This document shows, piece by piece, positions 61,401-64,000 of a DNA stretch of 64,000 bases (position 1 is its first letter; each line of letters opens with the position of its first letter). This stretch comes from Aristolochia californica. Lineage: Eukaryota > Streptophyta > Magnoliopsida > Piperales > Aristolochiaceae. The notes under the pieces were generated by a model, which saw only the letters and a list, made by a program, of their open reading frames with translations, had not been told where the DNA came from and ran no database searches. The translations under genes and the position numbers were made by a program. The stretch is taken from contig JARWKL010000015.1 in NCBI GenBank assembly GCA_029961685.1, positions 15,126,801 through 15,190,800 on the forward strand, read 5' to 3'.

Positions 61401-64000
61401 CACTTATATTTATTATAGTTTTCAATTTTTTTTGCATACATGAACTCTAAATTTTTCATTTTGTAGTGATCATGTTCTTTATGAGAACAGTGGGACAAGT
61501 TTGGATTTGAAAAACAATTTAACATAAAAAATGGAAACGCACAAATGCTGAAAGAGATAATTCCAAAAAGTATCTCTGATTTTTAAGGATAGGCAAAAAT
61601 TGGGTTATTTGGCCACGGTAAATATCCAACCACACATTAACTTGAGAATTTTAAATTTTTCTACTCCTTGAAATTTTTGGATCAATAGGTCATTTACATC
61701 TTCAACATGTTTTTGGCATGCATACCCACCACCACATTTAAAAGATGTTAGGATCTACAAGAAATCTCGTTCTTATAAAATTCCACCAAGCAATTAAGGG
61801 TTGTACAAGTGGAATCTCCCAAACATGGATAACAAAACTTTGGAGTTCATTTTTTGTGCAAGAATTAATTTTCGTTACTTAAATTTTTTATAGTTTTCAA
61901 TTTTTTTTTTGATAGATGAACTCCAAAATTTTTATTTTGTTGTGACCGTTTTGTTTATGAAAAAAGAGGGACAAGTTTGGTTTTGAAAAAATATTGAACA
62001 TCCAAAATGGAAACGTACAAATGCTGAGAGAGATAATTCTAAAAAGTATCTCCGATTTTGAAGGATAGGCAAAAAGTGGCTTGTTTGGCAATGGAAAATA
62101 TCCAACCACGCGTTCTCTTGAGAATTTATTTTTTTCTACTTATTGAAATTTTTTGATCATTAGGTCATTTGCATCTTCAATATGTTTCAGGCATGCAAAC
62201 CTACCACATTTAAAACATGTTAGGATTTATTAGAAATCTCTTTGTTATAAAATTCCACCAAGCAATTAGGGGTTGTACTAGTGGAATTTCCCAAACATGG
62301 ATAACAAAACTTTGGAGTTCATTTTTAGTGAGTGAAATAATTTTCTTCACTTACATTTATTATAGTTTTCAAATTTTTATGGATACATGAACTCTAAAAT
62401 TTTCATTTTTTTGTGAACATTTTGTTTACAAGAAAAGTGGGACAAGTTAGGATTTTTAAAAAAATAGAATATCCAAAATGGAAATGCACAAATGCTGAGA
62501 GTGATAATTCAGAAAAAGTATATGTTTTTTGGAAGGATAGGGAAAAAGTGGGTTGTTTAGCTTTGGTAAATATCCAACCACATGTTAACTAGAGAATTTA
62601 ATTTTCCCCACTCCTTGAAATTTTTGGATCATTAGGAGATTTGCATCATGAACATGTTTCTGGCATGCATACCCACCACTTTTAAAACATGTTAGGATCA
62701 ATTAGAAATCTCTTTATTGTAAAATTCCACCAAGATATTAGGGGTTGTACTAGTGGAATTTCCCAAACATGGATAACAAAACTTTGGAGTTCATTTTTAG
62801 TGTCTGAAATAATTTTCTTCACTTACATTTATCATAGTTTTCAATTTTTTTGCATACATGAACTCTAACATTGTCATTTTGTTGTGATCGTTTTGTTTAC
62901 GAGAAAAGTGGGACAAGTATGGATTTGAAAAAAAAAATGAACATCCAAAATGGAAACTCACAAATACTGAAAGAGATAATTCAAAAAGTATCTCTGATTT
63001 TGTAGGTTTGGCAAAAAGTGGGTTGTTTGACTCCAGTAAATTTCGAACCACACGTTAACTTGAGAATTTAATTTTTTCTACCCCTTGAAATTTTTGGATC
63101 ATTAGGTCATTTGCATCTTCAACATGTTTCTGGCATACATACCCACCACATTTAAAACTTGTTAAGATCAATTGGAAATCTCTTTCTTATAAAATTCCAT
63201 TAAGCTATTAGGGGTTGTACTAGTGGAATTTCCCAAACATGGATAACAAAACTTTGGAGTTCATGTTTAGTGTGTGAAACAATTTTCTTCCCTTACATTT
63301 ATTATAGTTTTCAAATTTTTTTGCATGCATGAACTCTAAAATTTTCATTTTGTTGTGATCGTTTTGCTTACGAGAAAAGTGGGACAAGTTTGTATTTGAA
63401 AAAAAAAAAATTGAACTTCCAAAATGGAAACGCACAAACGCGGAGAGTGATAATTCCAAAAAGTATCTCTGATTTTGAAGGATAGGGAAAAAGTGGGTTG
63501 TTTGACTCTGGTAAATATCCAACCACATGTTAACTTGAGAATTGAATTTTTTCTACTCCTTGAAATTTTTGGATCTTTAGATCATTTGCATCTTCAACAT
63601 GTTTATGGCATGCATACCCACCACTTTTAAAACATGTTAGAATCAATTAGATATCTCTTTCTTATAAATTTCCACCAAGCTATCAGAGGTTGTACTAGTG
63701 GAATTTCCCAAACATGGATAACAAAACTTTGGAGTTCATTTTTAGTGCGTGAAAAAATTTTCTTTACTAACATTTATTATAGTTTTCAATTTTTTTTCAT
63801 ACATGAACTCTAAAATTTTCATTTTGCTGTGATCATTTTCTTTACGAGAACAGTGGGAAAAGTTTGGATTTGAAAAACAATTGAACATCAAAAATGGAAA
63901 CGCACAAATGCTGAAAGAGATAATTCAAAAAAGTATCTCTTATTTTGAAGGATAGGCAAAAATTGGGTTGATTGGCCATGGTAAATATCCAACCACACGT
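49437..64000 (-). repeat. Arm B monomers, fourth block, running off the right edge
   Basis: Anchors are 49437, 49908, 50377, 50848, 51319, 51792, 52263, 52733, 53204, 53673, 54141, 54612, 55083, 55554, 56025, 56498, 56968, 57439, 57892, 58361, 58809, 59274, 59744, 60215, 60688, 61157, 61625, 62101, 62573, 63043, 63518 and 63988. Most spacings are 468-476 bp. Shorter ones are 57439-57892 (453 bp, about 14 bp lost near 57,577) and 58361-58809 (448 bp, about 22 bp lost near 58,670). A TTTTCTTTACGAGA variant clusters at about 52,580, 53,520 and 53,990 and recurs near 63,840. Near 61,729 a CCA triplet is expanded. Confidence 0.9.

Larger units (their letters stand above)
28323..64000 (-). repeat. 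Satellite array, arm B (about 470-bp monomer, opposite orientation)
   Basis: Tandem array of a related monomer read on the minus strand. Anchors on TCCAACC (complement of the arm A anchor) occur 77 times from 28,437 to 63,988, and most spacings are 467-476 bp. Compared with arm A on the same strand, B has CTTGTCCCACTTTTCTCG where A has about 11 extra bases before the TCCCA. B also has AAACAAAACGATCACAAC where A has about 16 extra bases (the GATATAAGGCAAATA block), and ACCCCTAATAGC where A has ACCCCCTAATAATAGC. These losses account for the drop from about 503 to about 470 bp. Linked substitutions include GTTGAAGATGCAAATGACC in B against GTTGAGGATGCAAGTGACC in A. The array runs off the right edge. 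Confidence 0.97.

Noticed and set aside
1..64000. CRISPR array
   Set aside because: The repeat unit is about 470-503 bp with no short-repeat and unique-spacer alternation. Every part of the unit is repeated.
1..64000. CENP-B-box-like motif
   Set aside because: I looked for the TTCG...CGGG core on both strands and found no conserved match in the monomers.
1..64000. tRNA, rRNA, telomere repeats or simple-sequence tracts
   Set aside because: No cloverleaf with A and B box sequence, no rRNA-like GC-richer block and no telomere-type short repeats. A and T runs are part of the monomer.

Overview
The whole 64 kb window is AT-rich tandem satellite DNA. I find no credible protein gene, RNA gene, transposon or CRISPR array. 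One monomer of roughly half a kilobase is repeated about 130 times. This fits a eukaryotic nuclear heterochromatic locus (pericentromeric, centromeric, subtelomeric or knob-like). A plant is plausible from monomer length and organisation, but I do not recognise the family and the sequence does not prove the species.

Layout. Arm A (1 to about 28,304) holds monomers in one orientation, called + here. Arm B (about 28,323 to 64,000) holds a related but distinct subfamily in the opposite orientation. The arms meet at a compound breakpoint near 28.30-28.33 kb. Arm A has a period of about 503 bp from 1 to about 17 kb (A1/A2) and about 495 bp from about 18.2 to 28.2 kb (A3). A3 has lost 8 bp in one motif and carries several linked substitutions. 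Arm B has a period of about 470 bp. It lacks two segments of about 11 and 16 bp, and about 4 bp elsewhere, relative to arm A, so B is not simply A turned over.

Overlying structure. There are higher-order repeats: a 7-monomer period of about 3.41 kb, a 1.43 kb trimer duplicated in A, and a diagnostic monomer pair recurring five times in B. Three short monomers of about 422 bp in arm A carry arm-B diagnostic sequence, and one patch of about 125 bp in arm B carries arm-A diagnostic sequence, which suggests exchange between arms or with related arrays. Local scars include a perfect 88-bp tandem duplication, a 62-bp duplication, an out-of-register monomer fusion, two monomers truncated at short homologies, and a 27-bp micro-inversion near 37.5 kb.

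Every monomer tends to keep a 43-bp dyad (9-bp arms, 25-bp spacer) in both arms. Recurrent open frames of about 60-100 codons exist because one monomer happens to be open there and has been copied. They usually begin at GTG rather than ATG, and they are broken by indels, so I do not call them genes. All counts and periods were made by eye from recurring anchor motifs and may be off by a base or two.
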